Part shown: positions 44,212-53,538 of the stretch, piece after piece
Layout: each line of letters begins with the position of its first letter
How positions within the stretch are numbered: position 1 is the first letter of the stretch
Assembly (NCBI RefSeq): GCF_029016285.1
Contig: NZ_CP091975.1
Location: 2,170,001 to 2,234,000, forward strand
Origin: Vibrio sp. DW001
Lineage (GTDB): Bacteria; Pseudomonadota; Gammaproteobacteria; Enterobacterales; Vibrionaceae
Length of the DNA: 64,000 nt
Reading direction: 5' to 3'
The notes under the pieces: generated by a model
The model's input: the letters and a program-made list of their open reading frames with translations, nothing else
The model's database searches: none
What the model was told of the DNA's origin: nothing
Position numbers and translations under genes: made by a program

Positions 44212-45309
44212 ATGGCTTCTATAAAACTTAAAAATATCGTTAAGAACTACGACGAAACGAAAGTAGTGAAAGGCATAGACTTAGAGATCGAAGATGGCGA
44301 ATTTGTTGTCCTCGTCGGCCCTTCTGGCTGTGGCAAATCAACAACATTGCGAATGATTGCAGGTTTAGAGCAAGCCACTTCAGGCGAAATTATTATTGGC
44401 GACAAAATCGTCAACGATGTCGAACCGCAACACCGAAATATTGCGATGGTCTTTCAAAACTATGCTCTATACCCGCATAAGTCAGTGAAAGAGAATATCG
44501 TTTTTGCCCTTCGACGACTAAAGGTTGACGAAGCAGAGATTCAACGTCGCCTTGTCGAGGTCTCTGAAATGCTGCAACTTGACGAGTTATTAGATCGCAA
44601 GCCCGCCGATTTATCTGGCGGACAACGTCAACGTGTCGCGATGGGTAGAGCCATTATTCGTGAGGCTGATGTATTTCTGTTTGACGAACCGCTTTCAAAC
44701 CTAGATGCAAAGCTTCGTGGACATATGCGTACAGAGATTGGCAAGATCCATAACAAATTTGGGCGTACGAGCGTTTATGTTACTCACGACCAAGTAGAAG
44801 CCATGACGCTGGCAGACAAAGTGGTGGTCCTTCATGACGGTCATATCGCTCAAGCTGGCACGCCGATGGAGATCTACCTCAATCCTGTGAATATATTTGT
44901 GGCCCAATTTATTGGCTCACCTTCCATGAATATTATGCAAGGTAAACTGTATAACGACGCCTTACATATTGGTGGCTATGACCTCCCACGTGAGAAACTA
45001 TCGAGCGTTGCATACAAAGAAGATATTCCAGAACAAGGATTAGATGTAAAAGTAGGTATACGCCCAGACTTCTTTAATGACAAAAGCTTCTTTGGCGAAA
45101 GCGAAGAGAACTTCACGTTCAATCAAGTAACCATCGATCTCATTGAACCAATGGGTTTCGATAAAGAGGTTCTATTCACACTGGGTGACGGGCCGATAAA
45201 AGCGCGACTCGATCTGCGGTCAGAATTAGTGCGGGGCGAAAAAATGGACCTCATTGTCGACCTTTCCCGTGTGTTAGTTTTTGACAAAGATACCGAGCAA
45301 CGTCTCTGA
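44212..45309 (+). CDS. ABC sugar importer ATPase (MalK/UgpC type)
   Basis: This 365-residue ATPase has intact motifs: Walker A GPSGCGKST, Q-loop VFQNYALYPHKSV, signature LSGGQRQRVAMGRAI, Walker B VFLFDEPLSNLD and H-loop VTHD. A C-terminal TOBE-type regulatory domain (about 240-360) follows. It completes the importer with the two preceding permeases and the binding protein. Confidence 0.94.
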   Translation: MASIKLKNIVKNYDETKVVKGIDLEIEDGEFVVLVGPSGCGKSTTLRMIAGLEQATSGEIIIGDKIVNDVEPQHRNIAMVFQNYALYPHKSVKENIVFALRRLKVDEAEIQRRLVEVSEMLQLDELLDRKPADLSGGQRQRVAMGRAIIREADVFLFDEPLSNLDAKLRGHMRTEIGKIHNKFGRTSVYVTHDQVEAMTLADKVVVLHDGHIAQAGTPMEIYLNPVNIFVAQFIGSPSMNIMQGKLYNDALHIGGYDLPREKLSSVAYKEDIPEQGLDVKVGIRPDFFNDKSFFGESEENFTFNQVTIDLIEPMGFDKEVLFTLGDGPIKARLDLRSELVRGEKMDLIVDLSRVLVFDKDTEQRL

Positions 45310-45360
45310 TCTCTTTACTTACTTATAAGCTGGTTACTCACCTATAACCTATGCTCCCTC

Positions 45361-45382
45361 CCCCCTTTGCTAACAAAGGGGG
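45361..45382 (+). other. Intercistronic hairpin before the 608-residue protein gene
   Basis: CCCCCTTTG and CAAAGGGGG form a perfect 9-bp stem around CTAA, followed by TTTACAGG. It lies 17 bases before the ATG at 45399 and may be an attenuator or a processing site separating the importer genes from the following enzyme and regulator. Confidence 0.65.
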
Positions 45383-45398
45383 TTTACAGGATTAACCC

Positions 45399-47225
45399 AT
45401 GTCATTATTAACCGACATCTGTGAACGACTAAACACCACGAATACGTTTTCGATACATCACGCTAAAGACCTGTCAAGTCAGCTATGTCACGCTTGGTTT
45501 ATCGCGCAATCTCCCCAGCATAAAGCGTTCATTCATGCTGCATCATTGATAGAGCAAAACAGCGGTCACCCGGTTATTCAGTTTGCTCAGCGATGTTTAC
45601 CGATAGTCGAACAAGAATTAATCGGTATTTCTATATCCGATAGAACCCACCCTTTTTGGGCGATGTTCAGTCCAGAAGCGATCGATTGTGAAACAAAGCC
45701 CGCCGCCGTACGAAATAGAATTCAAACAGCACGCACTCTCAATGAGATTCAAAAACCGCACAACCTTTTCACCAATGTCGCCGAACAACTATTGGTCACA
45801 AGCAACATCTTGCTGACGATTCCTCTAGAAAATGATGATATTCAACATATCGATTTGGGTAAAGCATTCCATCAAACCGTTCAGCTAGCCCAACAAGAAC
45901 AGCAGCAATATTGGTACGACCATCCAATACCTATCGGCATTCACGCCGACGAGAATGAGATCCTTTACGGCCTAAAACACTTGGATAGCGCATTATCGGT
46001 CGAAATCGAGCGCGGCAATATGACAGAAGAACAAAAACTAACGGTTGTGTTGTCTTGCTCCGTGACTCACCCTTCTTTAGCAAACATCGCCAAAGAATAC
46101 GTAGAATACGAGATTCGAACGCACCTTAAATTGAAGCACATTCAGGTGGCATTATTTAGCGAGTGTGAATGCCAAAATGTATTGGCTACTGCCTTCCCAT
46201 GCGCATCGACTGAACTAAAAGATGTCTTTGGCGTAAACGGAGCATACGGCCGACATTATACATTTCTGAAAGCCATTGCTCCCCTCTGGCAACGGACCAT
46301 CAACCCACAACTTCACGCCACCTTTAAGATAGATTTGGACCAAGTATTTGACCAAGCAATGCTCATCGAGGAAACAGGCCTATCCGCATTTGAGCTTATG
46401 ATTCAATCAAACTGGGGAGCCGATGGCGTAGACGCTGAAGGCAATTCAGTACACCTTGGCATGCTAGCGGGTGGATTAGTCAATGAGTCCGATGCTCACA
46501 AAGGCTTATTTACTGCGGATGTTAAGGCACCGGATGGCAGTGACTACGCTATTTTTGAACAGTTATTCTGTTCCCGCTGGCCACAAGCCATCTCAACAGA
46601 AGAAGAGATCCTGAGTAAGCGACATGATATTCAGCGTGTACATGTCACAGGGGGAACAAACGGTATTTCCATTAAAGCGCTTTACAAATACCGTCCTTTT
46701 ACCCCAACATTTATTCATCGTGCTGAAGACCAAGCCTTCATCCTGTCGGTCTTAGCGAATCCGATTGACGGCCAATATTTGGCTTATAGCCATCGACCGG
46801 GTCTCATCATGCGACACGACAAGGATGCCTTTGCTGGAAGAGCAATGCAGGTCGCAGAAGCGGGAAAGGCGTTAGGCGATATTGAACGAATCTTGCTATT
46901 TAGCACCTACGCAAACTGTCATTCGATTGATTTGACGGCCATCAAAGAGAAGCTTTACCCGTTTACGGGTACGTTTGTTTCGCAAACACCAGTAACACTT
47001 GCCTTGATACGATTTATGCTTGAAGGCAGTGTTAAATGTTCAGATTATCTTGATAGTGGCGCATTACGGCTTACTCAGTGTTTAGATTATTGTGAAAATT
47101 CATTATCATCACAGGTTGAGGCTAACCTCAAGGGTTGGAACGAATACTACGACAGCTTATTGGAAACGCAGGTTTCCATTGAAGCACACAATGTATTGTC
47201 TAACTGTTTATTAAATCTAGGGTAA
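45399..47225 (+). CDS. Uncharacterised 608-residue protein with GT-A-like (DxD) motif
   Basis: I cannot name this family with certainty. Residues ~185-340 look like a GT-A nucleotidyl-sugar fold: PIPIGIHADENEILYGLKHL, LTVVLSCSVTHPSL, a charged YEIRTHLKLKHIQVALFSE region, GVNGAYGRHYTFLKAIAPLW, then FKIDLDQVFDQ, where Asp-Leu-Asp would be the metal-binding DxD. The N-terminal 180 residues are helical. There is no signal peptide or membrane segment. The gene is in the phosphorylase operon and abuts the LacI gene (3-base gap), so it probably acts in the cytosol on the same glycoside or on glucose 1-phosphate. A glycosyltransferase is the best guess; certainty is low. Confidence 0.5.
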   Translation: MSLLTDICERLNTTNTFSIHHAKDLSSQLCHAWFIAQSPQHKAFIHAASLIEQNSGHPVIQFAQRCLPIVEQELIGISISDRTHPFWAMFSPEAIDCETKPAAVRNRIQTARTLNEIQKPHNLFTNVAEQLLVTSNILLTIPLENDDIQHIDLGKAFHQTVQLAQQEQQQYWYDHPIPIGIHADENEILYGLKHLDSALSVEIERGNMTEEQKLTVVLSCSVTHPSLANIAKEYVEYEIRTHLKLKHIQVALFSECECQNVLATAFPCASTELKDVFGVNGAYGRHYTFLKAIAPLWQRTINPQLHATFKIDLDQVFDQAMLIEETGLSAFELMIQSNWGADGVDAEGNSVHLGMLAGGLVNESDAHKGLFTADVKAPDGSDYAIFEQLFCSRWPQAISTEEEILSKRHDIQRVHVTGGTNGISIKALYKYRPFTPTFIHRAEDQAFILSVLANPIDGQYLAYSHRPGLIMRHDKDAFAGRAMQVAEAGKALGDIERILLFSTYANCHSIDLTAIKEKLYPFTGTFVSQTPVTLALIRFMLEGSVKCSDYLDSGALRLTQCLDYCENSLSSQVEANLKGWNEYYDSLLETQVSIEAHNVLSNCLLNLG

Positions 47226-47228
47226 CTT

Positions 47229-48257
47229 ATGTCCATTAAGAAACTTGCTGAGCATCTAGGCATATCCAAATCAACGGTCTCTAGAGCGTTGAATGGATAC
47301 TCAGATGTAAATTCAGACACTCGAGAAAAGGTATTACGAGCGGCTCAAGAGATTGGGTATAAAGCAAACCCTACAGCTAAACGGTTAGCCTCAGGTAAAT
47401 CACGAAATGTCGGCATTATACTACCGGCAAGTTCTAGAATGTTTGTCTCTCCTGCTTTCTCTAAGGTATTAGCAGGCGCGGCTGCATTCTTAGCCAAGCA
47501 TGAATACCAGTTAATCGTGACAACCATTTCGGAATGGCAAGACGAGCAACAGGTTTATCTGGATTTTATAACCAGTGGTCTGGTTGATGGATTATTCATT
47601 GTTCGTACTCGCAGCAATGACGACCGCATCGCGATGCTGCAAAAACGTCAGTTCCCTTACGTTTGCCACGGCTTTGATACCGGTTTTCCTACCGACAGTT
47701 TTGTGGACGTCGATAACCGACACGCCTTTTATGAGTTAACCAAGCGTCAAATAGCATTAGGCCACACACGTATAGCTTTCCTTGATGCGCCGATAGAATT
47801 GACGCTATCTAAAGCCCGTCAGCAGGGCTACTTACAAGCTATGCAGGAAGCCAAATTGCCAACCGATAATCGCTGGCTATTAAATGGCGACCTCAACGAA
47901 GGGGCGGCCATGAAAATGACCAAAGAGGTGATGTCATTAGCCAAACGTCCTACCTCAATTTTATGTGCAGACGACACAATGGCACTCGGCACAATCGCCG
48001 CCTGCGAAGAATTAGGTTATCGACCTGGCGAAGACGTCGCCATTGCTGGCTACGGCGATTACGAACACAGCCGTTATGCTAAACCATCAATTACGTCTCT
48101 AAAATACGAGACTCACGGTGTCGGTGAAGCAATGGCGAAACTCATGCTTAACAAACTAGAAAAACGAACATTCGAGGTTCAAAACTGGTATCAAGCTGAG
48201 ATTGTCGCACGACAATCCGATGCCCAAGTAAATACAGAATACGTGGACATTAAGTAG
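47229..48257 (+). CDS. LacI-family transcriptional regulator of the glycoside island
   Basis: This 342-residue repressor has the N-terminal LacI helix-turn-helix (MSIKKLAEHLGISKSTVSRAL) with hinge helix (NPTAKRLASGKSRNVGIILP) and a periplasmic-binding-protein-like sugar domain ending SITSLKYETHGVGEAMAKLM. It is the last gene of the phosphorylase operon and probably binds the CCGG-centred palindromes at 38975 and 39116 (inference). The inducer is likely the imported glycoside or its product. Confidence 0.92.
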   Translation: MSIKKLAEHLGISKSTVSRALNGYSDVNSDTREKVLRAAQEIGYKANPTAKRLASGKSRNVGIILPASSRMFVSPAFSKVLAGAAAFLAKHEYQLIVTTISEWQDEQQVYLDFITSGLVDGLFIVRTRSNDDRIAMLQKRQFPYVCHGFDTGFPTDSFVDVDNRHAFYELTKRQIALGHTRIAFLDAPIELTLSKARQQGYLQAMQEAKLPTDNRWLLNGDLNEGAAMKMTKEVMSLAKRPTSILCADDTMALGTIAACEELGYRPGEDVAIAGYGDYEHSRYAKPSITSLKYETHGVGEAMAKLMLNKLEKRTFEVQNWYQAEIVARQSDAQVNTEYVDIK

Positions 48258-48390
48258 CGCGAAATTAGTTATCGCCTCTGCACTTAAATATCCGCCAACG
48301 AATAATGGTTTCTTGCGAATGAAGAGTATTGAAAATGGAGAGTCTTCAAGATAAAGCACGCTAATGCTGTTCACTTAAAAGATCAAACGC

Positions 48391-48452
48391 CGTCGTCCTC
48401 ACGAAAGTGAGGGTCTAAAACCACACAGATTCCGTTTACACGGGAATGACGA
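48391..48452. repeat. Dispersed-repeat-like imperfect palindrome
   Basis: CGTCGTCCTCACGAAAGTGA with GGGTCT, and AGATTCCGTTTACACGGGAA with TGACG, form two adjacent hairpins whose outer ends are complementary (CGTC..., ...GACG). This is the structure of small interspersed repeats common in proteobacterial intergenic regions. A single copy is visible in this window, so repetition in the genome is inference. Confidence 0.5.
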
Positions 48453-48511
48453 TGGCTACTTTCTCTTAAATGATTGGCATTATCGCATCGCGCTCTCTCT
48501 TTTTTAACACA

Positions 48512-49417
48512 CTAAAAGCATAGCGCTATGATGAGGCCCGACGTGATACAGGCAACACCAACGCCTCGGGTTAAGTACCATTTTTCCTTCAAAAAATAGA
48601 TCCCCATCCCTAAACCAAAAACGATACTTATCTGGCGAAGCGCCACAACATAGCTAACGTTATCAGTCATCGTCATAGCAAAAAGTACCAAACCATAGGT
48701 TGAAGACATCATTATCCCAGCAACAGCACTGCGTTTTCTGATCGACCAAGCGGTCAGAAATTCCTGCTTATTGTTGGATAAAAGTAACCAGAGACATAAC
48801 GACGCGCAGATCGCCCAATACTGGATCCCTAAATAGAACACCGCTGAATAATACGAAGGGGCCTGAATTGACACCAAAATATCGAGATGTAAGAGCGCCT
48901 CTTTGTCGATGATCGAGTAACCTGTCGTCCCTATCGCGGCAAATAACGCCCAAAATACGCCAAAGTTGAGATACGCCTTTAGTTTCAGCTCACCAAACTG
49001 AGACAGTGGCACAAACAGACAACCAGCGGTAATTAGAATGAAACCAAACCATTCATTGTAAGACAATGAATACCCCATCAGTACCGTTCCAAATCCCACC
49101 ATCAAAACAGGCAACGCCCGCGCAATAGGATAAATAACACAGATATCCGCTTGTCTGTAAGCATTGGCGAGCCCGAGCAGATAAATCATTTGAAAAACAC
49201 CGCTACTGATAAGCAATAACCAGAAATTATTCTCCAATGCGTCGATGCCAACGGTAACAACAAACCAGATTAAATAAGGCGTCAAAATAAGCGCAGCCGT
49301 CACACTTGAGGCTAAGAAAAATGCCATTCTGGAATGGCTATTAGACTTACCTAAAACGTTCCAACCCGCATGCATAATTGCAGACACAATAACGATGATA
49401 CTTGGCCAGAAAGCCAT
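48512..49417 (-). CDS. EamA/DMT-family transporter in the phosphonate island
   Basis: This 301-residue membrane protein has ten hydrophobic segments in two five-helix halves (first half starting SIIVIVSAIMHAGWNVLGK, second half around AYLNFGVFWALFAAIGTTGYS), the EamA drug/metabolite transporter layout. It lies 35 bases after the phnR gene on the same strand, so the two form an operon. It may import or export 2-aminoethylphosphonate or a product (inference). Substrate cannot be read from sequence. Confidence 0.8.
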   Translation of the reverse strand: MAFWPSIIVIVSAIMHAGWNVLGKSNSHSRMAFFLASSVTAALILTPYLIWFVVTVGIDALENNFWLLLISSGVFQMIYLLGLANAYRQADICVIYPIARALPVLMVGFGTVLMGYSLSYNEWFGFILITAGCLFVPLSQFGELKLKAYLNFGVFWALFAAIGTTGYSIIDKEALLHLDILVSIQAPSYYSAVFYLGIQYWAICASLCLWLLLSNNKQEFLTAWSIRKRSAVAGIMMSSTYGLVLFAMTMTDNVSYVVALRQISIVFGLGMGIYFLKEKWYLTRGVGVACITSGLIIALCF

Positions 49418-49452
49418 AAAAAAATTCCATTTATTATTTACTACCAGACAAC

Positions 49453-50157
49453 CTATCGTTCTATATGTGCAATAGACTCGATACAGATGGCATCATTGCG
49501 CCAATATTCAATATCACAATCGATGAGTTCATCTTGTTGATTATAGTTCTTCCGTTCCACTAACATAGCCGGAGAGCCCGCCCTGACTCTTAAAGCCTGT
49601 GCTATTTCATCCTGCACGGTTGTGGTGACGATACGGTACTGAACTTTATGATATTCAACACCAAAATGGTCGCGATAGATATCGGTCAGTGATTGCGATA
49701 AATCAAAATTGAGTAAGTTAGGGAATCGCTCTGGTCGAACGAAGTTTGTTACAAACACAACGGGTCGGTCTTCCAAATAGCGTACTCGGTCAATCCGGTA
49801 TACATCTGAAAATGGATCCAACTTAAGCAACCTCGTCGCTTGCTTTGTCGCAAGAAGCGCTTCGGCCGAAACCAACTCTGTTTTCGGTAAACGATGTTGC
49901 GCTAAAGCCATATTATAAAAATTAAGCGTCTGCGTTGGGTCATAATAAAGGGGCTCTGGTGAGATGAACCAACCGCGTCGGTCTTCTCGATAGATTCGCC
50001 CTTCCGCTTCCAGCAGTGAAAGTGCCCCTCTCAGGGTAACTCGCGTTGTATTAAAAGACTCGGCAAGCTTCCGCTCAGAAGGCAATTTCTGGCGTGACGG
50101 TAGCAGCCCAGACTCAATTTGCTCAACGATAACGTTTTTAATTTTTATATATTGCAC
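49453..50157 (-). CDS. phnR: GntR/UTRA-family regulator (PhnR-like), GTG start
   Basis: This 234-residue protein has an N-terminal GntR winged helix-turn-helix (LPSRQKLPSERKLAESFNTTRVTLRGAL, about 20-50) and a C-terminal UTRA ligand domain (about 85-230; VYRIDRVRYLEDRPVVFVTNFV, MLVERKNYNQQDELIDCDIEYWR). It starts at GTG, preceded by AAAGGG. It is divergent from phnW and a GntR-type palindrome lies between them, so it most likely regulates 2-aminoethylphosphonate degradation, as PhnR does in other gammaproteobacteria. Confidence 0.88.
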   Translation of the reverse strand: MQYIKIKNVIVEQIESGLLPSRQKLPSERKLAESFNTTRVTLRGALSLLEAEGRIYREDRRGWFISPEPLYYDPTQTLNFYNMALAQHRLPKTELVSAEALLATKQATRLLKLDPFSDVYRIDRVRYLEDRPVVFVTNFVRPERFPNLLNFDLSQSLTDIYRDHFGVEYHKVQYRIVTTTVQDEIAQALRVRAGSPAMLVERKNYNQQDELIDCDIEYWRNDAICIESIAHIER

Positions 50158-50205
50158 GTTCTACCCTTTGATTAACTCAATTCTAATCTAATGTCGGTGA
50201 ATTTA

Positions 50206-50223
50206 ATCTGGTATTAACCAGAT
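50206..50223. promoter_or_regulatory. GntR/UTRA operator (probable PhnR site)
   Basis: ATCTGGTATTAACCAGAT is an 18-bp dyad with 7-bp perfect arms and the GGT-(N)TA-ACC core expected for HutC-subfamily regulators. It lies 49 bases upstream of the phnR GTG, in the divergent promoter with phnW. Confidence 0.75.
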
Positions 50224-50442
50224 AGATATTCTTATTAAGAATTTAGAACATATTGATTCCTAGAGCAAAATAAAACAATCGTTTTAGTAAAGAATTAGCC
50301 ATTTAAATACACCTCATTTTTTCATATACGTTTATTTCATTGAGGTTAATGTTTTATGAATTTCCTTGTTAGCTATTTACGACGCCAAATTTAACTTGAT
50401 AAAGTAATACTCAATTCTGGTGTAGTCCAATAAGAGAATAAT

Positions 50443-51546
50443 ATGAAAAATGAATATCTACTTCTAACCCCGGGGCCTTTATCTACTTCAGCAACCGTTC
50501 GTGAAGCCATGCTAAAAGATTGGTGTACTTGGGACGATGACTACAATAAAGGGATTGTAGAGGTGATTCGTCATAAGGTAGTGGCACTCGCCACCAAACA
50601 TGAGGGATACACCAGTGTGTTAATGCAGGGCAGCGGCACCGCATCGGTAGAAGCGACAATTGGCAGCGCCATCGATACCCAAGGCAAACTGTTGATTGTC
50701 GACAATGGAGCATATGGTGCTCGTATCGTGCAAATCGCACAAACTCTCAACATTCCCTGCCACGTAATCTCCCCCGGAGAAACGTCTCAGCCGAGCTTGC
50801 AAGAGATGGAAGCAATACTAGAGACGGACGCCGCCATTACCCATGTAGTGGTTGTTCACTGTGAAACCACCACTGGCATGCTCAACCCCATTGCCGATAT
50901 TGCGAATCTTGCAAAGCGCTTTGATAAACAAGTGATTGTTGACGCAATGTCGAGCTTTGGCGGGATCCCAATGGATATCGCGGAACTCGACATAGATTTT
51001 ATGATCAGCTCGGCCAATAAATGCATACAAGGGGTTCCGGGGTTTGGTTTTGTTATTGCGAAGAGATCCTGTCTTGAACGGTGCAAAGGCCTTGCTCGTT
51101 CACTCACGTTAGACCTCTACGATCAGTGGCAGTGCATGGAGGAGAATAATGGAAAGTGGCGTTTTACCTCCCCCACACACACCGTTCGCGCTTTCTATCA
51201 GGCGCTGCTTGAACTAGAAAACGAAGGGGGCATTGACGTACGCTATCAACGTTACCGTACTAATCAGACAACATTGGTAGAGGGCATGCGTTCACTCGGT
51301 TTTAAAACCTTACTAGGTGATGAGCTACACTCCCCAATTATCACGTCCTTTTACTCCCCTATCGACCCCAACTACCAATTCCAGCATTTTTACGATCATC
51401 TCAAGAGCAAAGGCTTTGTCATCTATCCCGGAAAAGTCTCTAACGCCGACTGCTTTCGAATCGGCAATATAGGCGATGTTCATCCAGCAGATATTGAACG
51501 CCTACTTCAAGCAATCCGTTCGGTTATGGTCTGGAATGTCAGTTGA
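50443..51546 (+). CDS. phnW: 2-aminoethylphosphonate-pyruvate transaminase PhnW
   Basis: PhnW is a PLP enzyme that converts 2-aminoethylphosphonate plus pyruvate to phosphonoacetaldehyde plus alanine. The 367-residue protein matches the family from its start ([20 protein letters not shown]) through [21 protein letters not shown], the PLP-lysine region [15 protein letters not shown] and the C-terminal [23 protein letters not shown] precedes the ATG. It is followed by phnX with a 54-base gap, giving the classic PhnWX pathway. Confidence 0.96.
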   Translation: MKNEYLLLTPGPLSTSATVREAMLKDWCTWDDDYNKGIVEVIRHKVVALATKHEGYTSVLMQGSGTASVEATIGSAIDTQGKLLIVDNGAYGARIVQIAQTLNIPCHVISPGETSQPSLQEMEAILETDAAITHVVVVHCETTTGMLNPIADIANLAKRFDKQVIVDAMSSFGGIPMDIAELDIDFMISSANKCIQGVPGFGFVIAKRSCLERCKGLARSLTLDLYDQWQCMEENNGKWRFTSPTHTVRAFYQALLELENEGGIDVRYQRYRTNQTTLVEGMRSLGFKTLLGDELHSPIITSFYSPIDPNYQFQHFYDHLKSKGFVIYPGKVSNADCFRIGNIGDVHPADIERLLQAIRSVMVWNVS

Positions 51547-51600
51547 TCACATGTATTCGATGTCTATTGACTATTAATAAACTCACTTTAAGGATCCACC

Positions 51601-52419
51601 ATGAATAATCCATCTCCAATTCAGGCCGTTATATTTGATTGGGCAGGCACGATAGTCGACTTCGGTTCATTTGCACCAACCACGGTTTTTGTTGAAGCCT
51701 TCAAGCAAGGTTTCGATTTTGAAGTACACCTAAAAGAAGCACGTGAGCCTATGGGATTAGGCAAATGGGATCACATCCGCGCGGTTGGAAAGCTGCCTTC
51801 GGTCAATACTCGTTGGAATGAGAAATTTGGCCGTTCGATGACAGATGATGATATCGACATTATCTACGCTGCATTCATGCCGTTGCAAAAAGCCAAAGTA
51901 GCGGACCACGCCACCCCGATCCTTAATGCCATTGACGTGGTTGAGGGCTTAAAAGCAGCGGGTATAAAGATAGGTTCGTGTTCAGGTTATCCTAGACAGA
52001 TTATGGATGTGTTGGTCCCTGCCGCCGCGGATTACGGCTATAAACCCGATTGTGTCGTCGCCACAGACGACCTGCCACATGGTGGTCGGCCGTCACCCTT
52101 CATGGCACTGCAAAACGTTATCGAGCTAGGCGCAACGAGCGTGGCGGCGTGCATTAAAGTTGATGACGCTATTCCTGGAATAGAAGAAGGCCATAATGCC
52201 GGCATGTGGACGGTGGGCTTACTGCTTTCCGGCAATGAAGCCGGGTTAACCTACGAGGAATATTTGGCGGCTGATGACAATACGTTAGACATCGTTCGTG
52301 AAAAAGCACGCGCTCGACTGCAAAAATCATCCCCTCATTACCTTATTGACACTATCTCTGATTTTCCTAAAGTGGTGGAAGCGATCACTATTCGCATACT
52401 CGCAGGAGAGCGCCCTTAA
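51601..52419 (+). CDS. phnX: Phosphonoacetaldehyde hydrolase PhnX
   Basis: PhnX is a HAD-superfamily phosphonatase that cleaves the carbon-phosphorus bond of phosphonoacetaldehyde to acetaldehyde and phosphate. The 272-residue protein has the nucleophile segment [11 protein letters not shown], the Schiff-base lysine region [22 protein letters not shown] and the Asp-rich metal loop [20 protein letters not shown] precedes the ATG. It completes the two-step 2-aminoethylphosphonate degradation with phnW. Confidence 0.96.
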   Translation: MNNPSPIQAVIFDWAGTIVDFGSFAPTTVFVEAFKQGFDFEVHLKEAREPMGLGKWDHIRAVGKLPSVNTRWNEKFGRSMTDDDIDIIYAAFMPLQKAKVADHATPILNAIDVVEGLKAAGIKIGSCSGYPRQIMDVLVPAAADYGYKPDCVVATDDLPHGGRPSPFMALQNVIELGATSVAACIKVDDAIPGIEEGHNAGMWTVGLLLSGNEAGLTYEEYLAADDNTLDIVREKARARLQKSSPHYLIDTISDFPKVVEAITIRILAGERP

Positions 52420-52471
52420 TCACGTCTATTAAGCCCCCCCATTAACCCTAGGTCAATATATTACCATTCCA

Positions 52472-52493
52472 AACCACCTGTTCGCAGGTGGTT
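52472..52493 (+). terminator. Hairpin with UUCG loop after phnX
   Basis: AACCACCTG and CAGGTGGTT form a perfect 9-bp stem capped by the very stable TTCG tetraloop. Only a weak T-run follows (TCAGTTTT), so it may be a terminator or a stabilising 3' end. Confidence 0.65.
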
Positions 52494-52650
52494 ATGTCAG
52501 TTTTATGACCAACTATAAAGCCTAGTTATAGCGATAGCTTAAATAATATTATCGTCAATAAAATATCTTATAGCTGTAGCGAAAGCTTCACATTGTTTGC
52601 TTAGTATTTATTCATCAAATTAATAATGTGTACACCAAGTACATGTTCGG

Positions 52651-53538
52651 ATGGTAATGATGTCGTTTATGCAAAGACCAATCGATTCAACAATGGATCA
52701 ATCCACGCCTAAGGTTATCCTCGTGATTTTGGATGGATTAGCGTTCGATACCAGCCAAAGTTGTATGGGGTATCTTCAAGCTTTGGTTGAGTCAAATAAG
52801 GCAACCTTGTATCGCTTGCAGGCAGAGTTGCCTTCTAGCTCCAGACCTTTGTATGAGACGATTTTGACGGGTGCTACCCCCGTTGAAAGTGGTGTGATTA
52901 GCAATAACGTTGTTCGTCGTTCCAATCAAGAAAGCGTTTTTGGCCTCGCTCAATCGCAAGGACGGACAACGGCCGCCGCCGCCTATCATTGGATGAGCGA
53001 ATTGTATAACCATGCACCTTATAACCCTGTACAAGACCGTCATACCCATGACGAAAAGCTACAGATCCAACACGGCTGTTTTTATCATGAAGACCATTAT
53101 CCAGATAGCCATCTATTTCTTGATGCTGAATCTCTTCGCCGGGTTTATAACCCAGACTTTCTCTTAATCCACTCAATGAATATAGATGATGCTGGACACA
53201 AAGCTGGGTTTGACAGTACTCATTACCGAAACACAGCAAGAAAAGCCGACGTCACTCTCTCCAGTCATATCGCCCGCTGGATAAGCGAAGGTTATCAAAT
53301 CCTTATCACTTCAGACCATGGCATGAATAACGACAAAAGCCATGGCGGCACCCTTAGTTGTGAACGCATGGTTCCTCTTTATGTTATTGGCGAGTCTTTT
53401 TCTCACAGTGAAAAATGTGAACCAAAGCAGACTGAAATCTGCGGCACGATATGCCAGTTGCTCGGTATTGAGCATCAGAAAAGCATGACCGCTTCGTTTA
53501 TTAAATCAGAGGTAAAAGATGACATTGTCCGTTTTTGA
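52651..53538 (+). CDS. Alkaline phosphatase superfamily hydrolase (phosphodiesterase / phosphonate-ester type)
   Basis: Members are di-zinc hydrolases of phosphate or phosphonate esters. The 295-residue protein has the superfamily ligands in order: Asp in VILVILDGLAFD, the Thr nucleophile in YETILTGATPVESG, Asp and His in NIDDAGHKAG, Asp-His in ITSDHGMNN and His in KSHGGTLS. There is no signal peptide, so it acts in the cytosol. Several start codons are possible (52651, 52660, 52693). The downstream HAD gene starts 20 bases inside it, so they are coupled. With PhnW/PhnX next door it may split imported phosphonate esters (inference). Confidence 0.78.
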   Translation: MVMMSFMQRPIDSTMDQSTPKVILVILDGLAFDTSQSCMGYLQALVESNKATLYRLQAELPSSSRPLYETILTGATPVESGVISNNVVRRSNQESVFGLAQSQGRTTAAAAYHWMSELYNHAPYNPVQDRHTHDEKLQIQHGCFYHEDHYPDSHLFLDAESLRRVYNPDFLLIHSMNIDDAGHKAGFDSTHYRNTARKADVTLSSHIARWISEGYQILITSDHGMNNDKSHGGTLSCERMVPLYVIGESFSHSEKCEPKQTEICGTICQLLGIEHQKSMTASFIKSEVKDDIVRF

